Shown here one piece after another: positions 1 to 6,708 of a stretch of DNA of 17,667 nucleotides; within the stretch, counting starts at the first letter, position 1; the number at the start of each line of letters is the position of its first letter. The translations under genes were made by a program, and so were the position numbers. This DNA comes from an uncultured Acidaminococcus sp. GTDB lineage: Bacteria; Bacillota; Negativicutes; Acidaminococcales; Acidaminococcaceae. The DNA is taken from positions 1 to 17,667 of the forward strand of contig CAAGJR010000212.1 in NCBI GenBank assembly GCA_900770265.1, written 5' to 3'. The notes below the pieces were generated by a model that saw nothing but the letters and a program-made list of their open reading frames with translations, ran no database searches and had not been told where the DNA came from.

Positions 1-138
1 GTGCTGATCAACGCCGGCAGCAGCCGGGCCGAAGAACGGGTGGGCAGCCTGCCGTTCAACTACAGCCTGCTGCGGGGCGCCGTGAACCCGGGCAGCGGAG
101 ATGTGGTGATCTATGTGGGGAAAGATTACAGTAAATAG
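1..138 (+). CDS. C-terminal fragment of an unidentified protein
   Basis: An open frame runs from base 1 to a TAG at 136-138 and encodes 46 codons including the stop. The GTG at base 1 is where the window begins, so it need not be a start. The peptide ends in a short beta-rich stretch (DVVIYVGKDYSK). The codon use, rich in CGG, CTG and GGC, matches the other genes here, which supports real coding. Too little is left to name a family. There is a faint resemblance to the C-terminal domain of LytR/CpsA-type proteins, which I would not rely on. A terminator lies about 55 bp downstream. Confidence 0.5.
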   Translation: MLINAGSSRAEERVGSLPFNYSLLRGAVNPGSGDVVIYVGKDYSK

Positions 139-159
139 TGAGTAGTGGCTGGTGAAGGA

Positions 160-182
160 AAAATTTGCCTTTGGCAAATTTT
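160..182. repeat. Perfect 10-bp hairpin, possible dispersed repeat unit
   Basis: AAAATTTGCC (160-169), a TTT loop and GGCAAATTTT (173-182) form a perfect inverted repeat. It has no T-run of its own beyond its stem. It sits directly before the GC-rich terminator hairpin at 193-223. The pair, joined by a short GGAAACGTA-type linker, looks like one of the short palindromic intergenic repeats that recur in Firmicutes genomes. Only one copy is in this window, so repetition is an inference. Confidence 0.5.
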
Positions 183-192
183 GGAAACGTAG

Positions 193-223
193 GGGCGGAT
201 CGGTGATCCGCCCGCTTTTTTTT
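193..223 (+). terminator. Intrinsic terminator of the upstream gene
   Basis: GGGCGGATC (193-201), loop GGT and GATCCGCCC (205-213) form a perfect 9-bp GC-rich stem, followed by GC and eight T (216-223). It follows the stop codon of the partial gene at 1-138 and would end that transcript. Confidence 0.85.
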
Positions 224-289
224 ATCCCTACTTGCTTTCTATGAAATAAATCGAGTAATAAAAAAATAATGAAAAAACTGAATTATCTC

Positions 290-318
290 TTGCATATTGT
301 ATACAAGAGTGCTATAAT
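290..318 (+). promoter_or_regulatory. Strong sigma-70-type promoter with a palindrome in its spacer
   Basis: TTGCAT (290-295) and a perfect TATAAT (313-318) are separated by 17 bp. The predicted start of transcription is near 325. The spacer contains the perfect 10-bp palindrome TTGTATACAA (297-306), well placed for a repressor that blocks RNA polymerase. The promoter points toward the terminator at 350-377 and the MATE gene. Confidence 0.7.
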
Positions 319-324
319 GCACCT

Positions 325-377
325 GTAAGTTGAATTTGCCCCTCATTTGGCCCTTGTTTATCAAGGGCTTTTTTTTT
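325..377 (+). ncRNA. Predicted ~53-nt transcript between promoter and terminator
   Basis: The promoter at 290-318 and the terminator at 350-377 leave room for an RNA of only about 50 nt. It contains a C-rich unpaired stretch (TTTGCCCCTCATTTGG, 335-350) before the terminator stem, and no start codon with a ribosome site. The C-rich loop is complementary in part to purine-rich ribosome binding sites, as in several small regulatory RNAs. The same layout would also fit an attenuated leader for the MATE gene. No known RNA family is recognised. Confidence 0.3.
350..377 (+). terminator. Intrinsic terminator close behind a promoter
   Basis: GCCCTTG (350-356), loop TTTAT and CAAGGGC (362-368) form a perfect 7-bp stem followed by nine T (369-377). 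It lies only about 25 nt after the predicted transcription start and about 190 nt before the MATE start codon. Confidence 0.8.
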
Positions 378-386
378 GCCCAGGCT

Positions 387-405
387 ATTACTTAGCATAA
401 GTGAT
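387..405. promoter_or_regulatory. Interrupted palindrome upstream of the MATE gene (operator candidate)
   Basis: ATtACTTA-GCA-TAAGTgAT is an 8-3-8 inverted repeat with one mismatched pair (lower case); its core ACTTA-GCA-TAAGT is perfect. The size and symmetry suit a dimeric repressor of the TetR or MarR type, which often control MATE exporters. No such regulator gene is in the window, so the assignment is only positional. Confidence 0.3.
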
Positions 406-475
406 GAAAATCATATATGAAATTTATGCATTGATCCATGCAGGTTTGCCATTAGAATCCTGGCGGACTCCCGTT

Positions 476-481
476 TATAAT
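476..481 (+). promoter_or_regulatory. -10 element for the MATE/TIM-barrel transcript
   Basis: A perfect TATAAT lies about 60-80 bp before the MATE start. Its best -35 match at 17-18 bp spacing (TTAGAA, 452-457) is poor, so it may need an activator or be weak. Confidence 0.35.
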
Positions 482-557
482 AAAAGGTGGACAGAAAATA
501 CTGAAAACATTTCGGCTGAGGTGGAGCAGACTGAATCGAGAAATGAAGGTGATCAGG

Positions 558-1937
558 ATGGAATCCATTGACCCAAACAGTACTCACGAGAGTTTCTTCG
601 TCAGGGAAAAAAGCTTTTATACCGGCTGGCTTTCCCTGCTGCTTTTTATCGCCCTGCAGAACCTGATCGCCTACAGTGTGAACATGGCGGACAACATCAT
701 GCTGGGCAGCTACCGCCAGTCCGCTCTTTCCGGGGCGACCATCGTGAACCAGATCTTTTTTGTGATCCAGTTCCTGGCTACCGCACTGGGAGAGGGTATC
801 GTGGTCCTGGGGGCGCAATATTGGGGGAAAAAAGAGGTGCGGCCCATCCGCACCTGCATCGGCATTGCTCTCCGTTTTGGCCTGCTGGCCGGGATCGGTA
901 TCCTGCTTGTCTGTATGTGGGACCCGGTCCGGATCATCCATCTGTTTACCCTGGACCAGCCCATTGTCACAGAAGCCGTACGGTATCTGGATGTTTTGCA
1001 GATCTCTTTTCCTTTCTTCATCGCGTCCACCATCCTGTATGCCGGACTGCGGGCAGTGAAGCTTGTGGGGATCGCCTTCTGGAATTCCATCCTGTCCCTC
1101 CTGATCAATGTGGTCTGCAATTATCTCTTTATCTACGGCCATGGAGGCTGCCCGGAGCTGGGGGCCCAGGGCGCTGCCATCGGAACGGTCATCGCTCGGG
1201 TGCTGGAACTGGGAGTCATCCTGGCTTATCTGTACCGGGAGAAGCGGCTTTCTCTGTTTTCCGGGGGAATGTTTGCACATGATCCCCAGCTGCAGAAGGA
1301 TTATCTGAAAATCACGGCCCCCATCCTGGGCGGGCAGTTCCTGTGGGCCCTGACCACGCCCATCCAGACGGCCATCCTGGGACATCTGTCCTCGGACGCC
1401 ATTGCGGCCAATTCCGTTGCCACCACGTTTTATCAATATCTGAAAGTCATCGTACAGGCCATGTGTTCGGCCACCTCTGTGACCATCGGTCATACGGTGG
1501 GCATGGGGGATTTCCGCCGGATCCGGCAGGAGGGGCGGACGCTGTCCGTCATCTTTGTGGCGGTGGGCCTCAGCCTGGGAGGTCTTTTGTACGCATTGCG
1601 GCGGCCCTTGCTGTCTTTCTATGACCTGAATCCTCAGGCCATGGCGCTTGCCGATCAATTGATGATCGTCATGAGTGTGGTCATGGTGGGGATGTCCTAC
1701 CAGATGCCGGTGAGCTCCGGAATCATCCGGGGCGGCGGGGATACCCGCTATGGTTTCCTGGCCAATCTGATCAGTACCTGGGTCATTGTGATCCCGCTGT
1801 CCCTGGCCGGGGCTTTTGTGTGGAAACTGCCGGTTGTCCAGGTGGTCATGCTGCTGCAGTCGGACCAGATCTTCAAGGGAATCCCGGCGTTCCTCTGGTA
1901 CAACAGTTTCCGCTGGGTGAAAAAATTGACGCGCTGA
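558..1937 (+). CDS. MATE family multidrug/toxin efflux transporter
   Basis: This is a 459-residue polytopic inner-membrane protein of the MATE (NorM/DinF-like) family. Such proteins export cationic drugs and other small organic molecules in exchange for Na+ or H+. About twelve hydrophobic segments fall in two homologous halves. The first half shows the family's typical N-terminal pattern (SVNMADNIMLG, then SGATIVNQIFF); the second contains a GMSYQMPVSSGIIRGGGDTRYG segment, usual before the last helices. Two starts are possible. ATG 543 has no ribosome site at a useful distance. ATG 558 follows AGGTGATC (547-554), which pairs with the 16S 3' end, and is preferred. The length is normal for the family. 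The stop is 18 bp before the TIM-barrel gene, so the two are probably cotranscribed. The substrate cannot be told from sequence. Confidence 0.9.
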   Translation: MESIDPNSTHESFFVREKSFYTGWLSLLLFIALQNLIAYSVNMADNIMLGSYRQSALSGATIVNQIFFVIQFLATALGEGIVVLGAQYWGKKEVRPIRTCIGIALRFGLLAGIGILLVCMWDPVRIIHLFTLDQPIVTEAVRYLDVLQISFPFFIASTILYAGLRAVKLVGIAFWNSILSLLINVVCNYLFIYGHGGCPELGAQGAAIGTVIARVLELGVILAYLYREKRLSLFSGGMFAHDPQLQKDYLKITAPILGGQFLWALTTPIQTAILGHLSSDAIAANSVATTFYQYLKVIVQAMCSATSVTIGHTVGMGDFRRIRQEGRTLSVIFVAVGLSLGGLLYALRRPLLSFYDLNPQAMALADQLMIVMSVVMVGMSYQMPVSSGIIRGGGDTRYGFLANLISTWVIVIPLSLAGAFVWKLPVVQVVMLLQSDQIFKGIPAFLWYNSFRWVKKLTR

Positions 1938-1955
1938 AAGAAGAAGGAGGGAATC

Positions 1956-2750
1956 ATGAAATATGCTGTGATCATTTCGGACGGGACATTTCCATGCAAT
2001 ACGGCTCCTCTGCAGGGTCCACTGGAGGATTGTTTCCGGCGGGCGGCAGAGCTGGGGTTTGAAGGTGTCCAGCTGACAGTGAAGGATCCGCAGGAGGTCA
2101 GGCCGGCAGAAATCAATACCCTTTGCCGGCAATATGGGATCTGTGTTTCCGGGCTGGCCACCGGGCAGATCTACACGAAAGACGGTTTCGGCATGGGCTG
2201 CGGCGAGGAAAGCAGACGGATAGAGGCCGTCCGGCGCCTGTCTCAATGGCTTGATGTGGCAGCGGAAATCGGGCGACCTTCTCTCATTATTGGAGCTGTG
2301 CGGGGGCGGCTGGCCGATGCACCGACCCGGGAAATCTATTATCGACAGTTTCAGAAGAGTATGGAAGAACTGGTGGAGCATGCAGAGCAAAAGAAAACGC
2401 CAGTGATCCTGGAAGTGAATGATACCCGGGAGACGGAAGTCTATTGCGATCCGGATGAGACGTTTGCTTTTGTCAGCAGTTTCCATTCGCCCTGCTGCTC
2501 CATGTACCTGGATACCATGCATCTGGCTTACGAAAAATATGATTTGGCAGCGGTCCTGGAGAAATACGCCTTACAAGTCCCCCAAATCGATATCTCCGGG
2601 GAAGACCGCTGTGCTCCTTACCAGTCTTCCATTGATTTTGCACATAGTATGGCCCTGCTGAAAAAGCTGGCATATCCGGGCTGGCTCACGTTTGAAATCA
2701 GGCCGGAATCTGATTTGCAGCGGGCACTGGCCTATATCCGGTCTCTCTGA
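1956..2750 (+). CDS. Sugar phosphate isomerase/epimerase-like TIM-barrel protein
   Basis: This 264-residue protein belongs to the xylose isomerase-like TIM-barrel superfamily (AP endonuclease 2 fold), which contains isomerases, epimerases and dehydratases using a divalent metal. The expected metal ligands are visible in order along the strands: E153 (LEVN), D186 and H189 (LDTMH), D212 (IDISGED) and E247 (FEIRP). It is cytoplasmic with no signal peptide. AAGGAGG lies just before the ATG and fixes the start. It follows the MATE gene by 18 bp and precedes a very strong terminator, so the two form a short operon. The substrate is unknown. The pairing with an exporter suggests modification or detoxification of a small polyol or acid, but that is a guess. 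Confidence 0.8.
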   Translation: MKYAVIISDGTFPCNTAPLQGPLEDCFRRAAELGFEGVQLTVKDPQEVRPAEINTLCRQYGICVSGLATGQIYTKDGFGMGCGEESRRIEAVRRLSQWLDVAAEIGRPSLIIGAVRGRLADAPTREIYYRQFQKSMEELVEHAEQKKTPVILEVNDTRETEVYCDPDETFAFVSSFHSPCCSMYLDTMHLAYEKYDLAAVLEKYALQVPQIDISGEDRCAPYQSSIDFAHSMALLKKLAYPGWLTFEIRPESDLQRALAYIRSL

Positions 2751-2766
2751 TCTTTTTCATCGCTGC

Positions 2767-2810
2767 ACGGCCCTGGAAACAGGAATATCCTGTTTCCAGG
2801 GCCGTTTTTT
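2767..2810 (+). terminator. Strong intrinsic terminator after the MATE/TIM-barrel operon
   Basis: An 18-bp perfect stem (2767-2784 with 2788-2805) closed by a 3-nt ATA loop is followed by a T-run (2805-2810). It separates the first operon from the regulatory region of the TRAP cluster. Confidence 0.92.
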
Positions 2811-2838
2811 ATAAAAATTATGGATAGGGAAATTTCCG

Positions 2839-2855
2839 TATAGAAAATTTTTATA
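2839..2855. promoter_or_regulatory. LysR-type operator candidate of the TRAP cluster
   Basis: TATAGAA-AAT-TTTTATA is a 7-3-7 inverted repeat with one mismatched pair. It matches the perfect TATAGAA-CTA-TTCTATA at 14560-14576 upstream of the aldehyde dehydrogenase, differing by one base outside the 3-bp centre. It is the most symmetrical element in this AT-rich intergenic region and has the T-N11-A character expected of LysR-type sites. Half-site-like TAGAA motifs follow at 2904-2908 and 2913-2917, as expected for an activation subsite. Confidence 0.55.
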
Positions 2856-2902
2856 AATCAGCAAACGATGCAAAAAATTCATGAATAGATGGAAAAACAA
2901 TA

Positions 2903-2932
2903 TTAGAATTAATAGAAAATTCCAAGTACAAT
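2903..2932 (+). promoter_or_regulatory. Probable promoter of the TRAP/lyase cluster
   Basis: TTAGAA (2903-2908) and TACAAT (2927-2932) are 18 bp apart. The -35 is poor, as is usual for activator-dependent promoters. An alternative -10 (TATTAG, 2901-2906) would put the LysR-type palindrome at about -66 rather than about -92. The leader to the first start codon is about 125 nt or more and shows no obvious riboswitch. Confidence 0.35.
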
Positions 2933-3062
2933 AGAGACAGAAAGAAGAGTTCGGATAGATAAGAAATAATGGACAAGTTTTCAATGAGCAAAAAAAGTCA
3001 AGAATAGTCAGAAAAGAAAAAACCTTTCCGTTATTTCTTTCTTCAGCGAAGGAGGAATGGAA

Positions 3063-3869
3063 ATGCAACGAGAAGTGTCTTTGGCTTATTTGACGATACC
3101 AGGAATCGAAGCACTGGACCAGATCCAGATTGCTGCAGCAGCCGGATATGATGCCGTAAGCTTACGGACCATCCCCATGGGGCAGCCGGGAGAGCCGCAG
3201 AACGATCTGGTACAGGACCGGGAACTGTTCCTGAAAATCCGTCAAGCGTTGAAAGACACAGGACTCAAACTCCTGGATATCGAACTGGTCCGGGTACGGG
3301 AAGATCTGCCGACAGATTACCGGGCTGCTTTTGAAAAAGGAGCCGAGCTGGGAGCCACGCAGGTATTGTCCAGCGACTGGAGCCGGGATGAAGGCTTTGC
3401 GGTGGATGCCTACGGGAAAATCTGTGAGCAGGCCAGGGAATTCAACCTGACGGTGAATCTGGAGTATCCGGCCTCGTCCACCATCCATAATCTGGCCGGG
3501 GTGGCAGCCCTGCAGGAAAAAGTAAAGGCTCCGAACCTGAAGCTGTTTCTGGATATGCTGTATGTATTCTGGGCGCAGGATACACCGGAAGCCATCAAGG
3601 CACTGGAGCCGGACCGGTTCGGTCTGATCCACCTGTGCGACTGTCCCAAAGACCACTATCTGGTGGACCGGACGGAAACCATGCGGGCCCGGAGAGAATA
3701 TCCCGGACAGGGTGCCGTACCGCTGGTACCGATCCTGAAAGCACTGCCGAAGCACCCCTGTTCCATCGAGCTTCCCAATATAGAGTATATCGACCGCTAT
3801 GGAGCTCTGGGACATGCCCGGCTGTGCCTGGAAAATGCAAGGAAAATCCTGAACGAAGTTGATCAATGA
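3063..3869 (+). CDS. TIM-barrel isomerase/dehydratase (AP endonuclease 2 family), first gene of the cluster
   Basis: This 268-residue cytoplasmic protein has the xylose isomerase-like TIM-barrel fold. Probable metal ligands are E134 (NLEYPAS), D164 (LDMLY), H190 (IHLCDCP) and E236 (SIELPN). The REYPGQG motif near residue 212 is common in this superfamily. Members include IolE-type dehydratases, hydroxypyruvate isomerases and 3-dehydroshikimate dehydratases. The last is worth noting because the next gene is shikimate-dehydrogenase-like, but the sequence does not prove it. The start is set at ATG 3063, which has AAGGAGG (3049-3055) at 7 nt; ATG 3057 would be only 1 nt from it. It differs clearly from the TIM-barrel protein at 1956-2750 and is not a duplicate. 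The next gene starts after 28 bp. Confidence 0.82.
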   Translation: MQREVSLAYLTIPGIEALDQIQIAAAAGYDAVSLRTIPMGQPGEPQNDLVQDRELFLKIRQALKDTGLKLLDIELVRVREDLPTDYRAAFEKGAELGATQVLSSDWSRDEGFAVDAYGKICEQAREFNLTVNLEYPASSTIHNLAGVAALQEKVKAPNLKLFLDMLYVFWAQDTPEAIKALEPDRFGLIHLCDCPKDHYLVDRTETMRARREYPGQGAVPLVPILKALPKHPCSIELPNIEYIDRYGALGHARLCLENARKILNEVDQ

Positions 3870-3897
3870 TCCATCATTATAGAAAGAAGGGAAACAT

Positions 3898-4764
3898 ATG
3901 ATTCCGAATATCGACACGAAGTTCATCACCCTGCTGGGAGACCCCCTGGCTCAATCCTTTGCTGCACGGATGCAAAACAAAGGCTATGAAGCAGCCGGAC
4001 TGAACATGGTGTATTTTTACACCGTGACCGGTAACGAGCACCTGGGAGACATCGTGAAGGGCCTGCGGTATATGCCATTTGCCGGGTTCGCTGTGACAAA
4101 ACCCAACAAGGTCAAGGTGCTGGAATACCTGGATGAGCTGGATCCCCTGTGTAAGAAGATGGGCTCCAGCAATACGGTGGTCAAACTGCCCGATGGCCGG
4201 CTGAAGGGATATAACACCGATGGCGTCGGGTTTTATACAGCGCTGGTGGAAGCCGGCATCAAAGTGGAAGAGAACGTGTTCTTCTGCTTCGGCTCCGGCG
4301 GTGCCGGACGGGCCATGTGCTCCATCCTGGCCTATCATGGGGCTCCGAAGATCTACATCACGGATCTGTTCCCGGAAAGTGCCCACAGCCTGGTGGACGA
4401 CATCAACAAGAACTTCGCTCCGGTGGCCGAATTCGTACCTCATGAAGATTTCAGCAAGATTGCTGCCTGCGATATCGTATTGAACGCCAGTGGCGTGGGG
4501 ATGGGCAAGAGCATCGGAAAGACCCCCATGCCGACGGAATACATCAAACCGGGCCAATTTTATTTCGATGCCTGCTACAATCCGGCCAAGACCCAGTTCC
4601 TGTTGAATGCGGAAGCAAAGGGCTGCAAAATCCTGAACGGGCTGACCATGAGCCTGTACCAGGGAACGGCTCAGGTGGAACTGTGGAGCGGGAAGAAAGC
4701 TCCGGTGGAAGCCATGCGGCAGGAACTGCTGGACATTCTGGCGGAAAAAGCAGCCCAGAAGTAG
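3898..4764 (+). CDS. Shikimate/quinate dehydrogenase-like NAD(P)-dependent oxidoreductase
   Basis: This 288-residue protein has the two-domain AroE fold. The N-terminal catalytic domain keeps the Lys-Asp pair: K71 in TKPNK and D108 in GYNTDG, the positions of the catalytic Lys and Asp of AroE. The Rossmann domain starts with GSGGAG (132-137) for NAD(P) binding. The substrate-binding segment is unusual. The family's S-x-S-P region (as in HSLSP) reads AQSFAARMQN here, so the second serine is Ala. The TVP(H)K loop reads TKPNK. It may therefore act on a hydroxy acid other than shikimate, for example quinate or a related compound. It sits between a TIM-barrel gene and the TRAP genes, which argues for catabolism rather than aromatic amino acid synthesis. 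A GAAGGGA site precedes the ATG by about 6 nt. Confidence 0.82.
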   Translation: MIPNIDTKFITLLGDPLAQSFAARMQNKGYEAAGLNMVYFYTVTGNEHLGDIVKGLRYMPFAGFAVTKPNKVKVLEYLDELDPLCKKMGSSNTVVKLPDGRLKGYNTDGVGFYTALVEAGIKVEENVFFCFGSGGAGRAMCSILAYHGAPKIYITDLFPESAHSLVDDINKNFAPVAEFVPHEDFSKIAACDIVLNASGVGMGKSIGKTPMPTEYIKPGQFYFDACYNPAKTQFLLNAEAKGCKILNGLTMSLYQGTAQVELWSGKKAPVEAMRQELLDILAEKAAQK

Positions 4765-4791
4765 GAGCTGCGCAAAGGAGGTACTGAAACA

Positions 4792-5346
4792 ATGAAGGTA
4801 CTACATTGGTTGGATAAACACCTGGAAGAAACATTCCTGGTCGTCATGCTGGTCCTGATCGCCTGCGTCAGCATGCTGCAGGTCATCGTCCGGAAGATCC
4901 CCGGCATGAGCTCCCTGACCTGGGCCGAGGAATTCTGCCGGTTCATGTGGATCTGGAGCGTATTCATCTCCCTTCCCTATACCATCCGGATGGAAAATAT
5001 GCTTCGGGTGGGGGTCCTGAAGGATCTGCTCCCGGATTTCCTGAAGAAAATCGTCAATCTGGCAGTGGATATCGTTACGATGCTGAGCATGGCCTACCTG
5101 GGCTATTTCTCCATCACCGTATATCAGAACATCGCCCGGAGTAATGAAATTTCTCCGGCCATGCAGTGGCACATGTCCTTCGTCTATGTATTCATGGTCA
5201 TCGGTTTCTTCCTGGGAGCCGTGCGGGGCATCCAGATGATCATCATCCACATCCGCGATTTCCATAAGAAAGAACTGAGCACCATCGAACAGACCATGCA
5301 GGATGCAGCCAAAGAAGCCAACATGGCCAAGGAAGGAGATGACTGA
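4792..5346 (+). CDS. TRAP transporter small permease (DctQ family)
   Basis: This 184-residue membrane protein has four predicted helices (about residues 14-33, 48-63, 87-110 and 128-152). The DctQ hallmark TWAEEFCRFMWIW lies at the start of helix 2. It forms the membrane complex of a tripartite ATP-independent periplasmic transporter with the large permease, which starts 2 bp after its stop codon. The C-terminal 30 residues are charged and cytoplasmic. A strong AAAGGAGGT (4774-4782) lies 9 nt before ATG. The system imports a carboxylate or similar acid driven by a Na+ gradient. Confidence 0.93.
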   Translation: MKVLHWLDKHLEETFLVVMLVLIACVSMLQVIVRKIPGMSSLTWAEEFCRFMWIWSVFISLPYTIRMENMLRVGVLKDLLPDFLKKIVNLAVDIVTMLSMAYLGYFSITVYQNIARSNEISPAMQWHMSFVYVFMVIGFFLGAVRGIQMIIIHIRDFHKKELSTIEQTMQDAAKEANMAKEGDD

Positions 5347-5348
5347 GC

Positions 5349-6659
5349 ATGGCAGCAGTAATGGTATTTGCCGTATTCCTGATCGCAATCGCACTTTCTG
5401 TGCCCATCGCCGTCAGTATGATCCTGGGGTCCGTAGCCCCCATTGAACTCCTGCACAAAGGGGGGTCCGTCGTACAGCTCCTGAACAACACGTTCTCCGG
5501 CGCCAACTCCACGCCCATCCTGGCCGTGCCCCTGTTCATCCTGGGCGGCGTCATCATGGCCAAAGGCGGGATTTCCCGGAAACTGTTCAACTTCTTCGCT
5601 TATTTCGCCGGCCGGTTCACCGGCGGCCTGCCCTGTGCAGTCATCCTGACCTGCCTGTTCTACGGAGCCATTTCCGGTTCCGGTCCGGCTACTACGGCGG
5701 CTGTAGGTGCCATGTGCGTGCCCTTCCTGACGGACCTGGGCTATGACAAGACCTGGAGCGCCGGTCTGATCGCTGTAGCTGGCGGCCTGGGCGTCATCAT
5801 CCCGCCCTCCATTCCTTTCGTACTGTACTCCCTGGCTACCGGGGTTTCCACCGGGGACCTGTTCCTGGGCGGTGTCTTCCCCGGTATCCTGATCGGCCTG
5901 GCCCTGATGGTCTATGCGGTCATCTACTGTGCCAAGAACGGGGAAGATAAGGCCAAGATCAAGGCCCGTATGGATGAACTGGCCTCGGAAGGCTTCCTGA
6001 AACTGTTCAAGGACAGCTTCTGGGCGCTGCTCTGCCCGGTCATCGTCCTGGGCGGCATCTACACCGGGTTCACGACTCCGACGGAAGCCGCTACCGTATC
6101 CGTATTCTATGCACTGATCGTTTCCCTGTTCATCTACAAGACCATGAAAATCGGCGAACTGATCCCCATGCTCTGTGAATCCGTCAAGACCTACGGCGGC
6201 CTGGCCTTCGTCCTGGCTTTTGCAACGGCTTTCGGCCGGGTGCTGTCCCTGACCCGGGCGACCCGGACGGTGGAAACCTTCATCCTGGGGAACTTCCACT
6301 CCGCCTTTGCTGTCCTGAGTGTCCTGGTTGTGTTCTTCTTCCTGCTGGGCATGGTCATGGATACCGGCCCTGCCATCATCATCCTGGCACCGGTCCTGCT
6401 GCCCGCCTGCATCAAGCTGGGTGTTGATCCGGTCCATCTGGGTGTGGTCCTGGTCTGCTGCCTGTCCATCGGGCTGGCCACTCCGCCTTTCGGACTGGAC
6501 CTGTTCGTGGCCGGGAACATCGCCGGAGAGCAGCCGATGAGTGTGGCCAAGAAGGCACTGCCGTTCATCATTTCCTTCGTGGTGGCACTGTTCATCATTA
6601 CGTATGTACCTGCGATTTCGACCTACCTGCCGGGCTTGTTAAAGACGGCAGCCAAATAA
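5349..6659 (+). CDS. TRAP transporter large permease (DctM family)
   Basis: This 436-residue protein with a dozen or so hydrophobic segments is the transport channel subunit. Family signatures are exact: ISGSGPATTAAVG (108-120) and GGLGVIIPPSIPFVLYS (145-161), plus the later MDTGPAIIILAPVLLP and LATPPFGLDLFV segments of the second repeat. The ATG is 2 bp after the small permease stop, with AAGGAG (5333-5338) inside the end of that gene, so the two are translationally coupled. The length is normal for the family. The gap of 49 bp to the binding protein has no terminator. Confidence 0.95.
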   Translation: MAAVMVFAVFLIAIALSVPIAVSMILGSVAPIELLHKGGSVVQLLNNTFSGANSTPILAVPLFILGGVIMAKGGISRKLFNFFAYFAGRFTGGLPCAVILTCLFYGAISGSGPATTAAVGAMCVPFLTDLGYDKTWSAGLIAVAGGLGVIIPPSIPFVLYSLATGVSTGDLFLGGVFPGILIGLALMVYAVIYCAKNGEDKAKIKARMDELASEGFLKLFKDSFWALLCPVIVLGGIYTGFTTPTEAATVSVFYALIVSLFIYKTMKIGELIPMLCESVKTYGGLAFVLAFATAFGRVLSLTRATRTVETFILGNFHSAFAVLSVLVVFFFLLGMVMDTGPAIIILAPVLLPACIKLGVDPVHLGVVLVCCLSIGLATPPFGLDLFVAGNIAGEQPMSVAKKALPFIISFVVALFIITYVPAISTYLPGLLKTAAK

Positions 6660-6708
6660 AAACCAATTCATTTGGGAAACCAAGTTCAATAAAAGGGAGG
6701 TATTTTCA

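Larger units (their letters stand above)
139..542. other. 404-bp non-coding region before the MATE gene
   Basis: No convincing gene is present on either strand. In order it contains a 10-bp hairpin (160-182), a terminator hairpin (193-223), an AT-rich stretch, a strong sigma-70 promoter (290-318) followed almost at once by a second terminator (350-377), an interrupted palindrome (387-405) and a second -10-like element (476-481). Each is listed separately. The long minus-strand frame that covers part of this region lies mostly antisense to the MATE and TIM-barrel genes and is not believed. Confidence 0.7.

Noticed and set aside
411..2522. 703-codon open frame on the minus strand
   Set aside because: It is antisense to the MATE and TIM-barrel genes, which have clear family motifs and ribosome sites. 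The translation is rich in His, Gln, Pro, Arg and Gly with no recognisable domain.
5184..6437. 417-codon open frame on the minus strand
   Set aside because: It lies inside the TRAP permease genes on the other strand and encodes a low-complexity Asp/Gln/Gly-rich product, as expected from the complement of membrane-protein codons.
6660..6708. Possible hairpin in the gap between the large permease and binding-protein genes
   Set aside because: Only 4-bp stems such as CCAA/TTGG can be drawn, too weak to support a regulatory claim.
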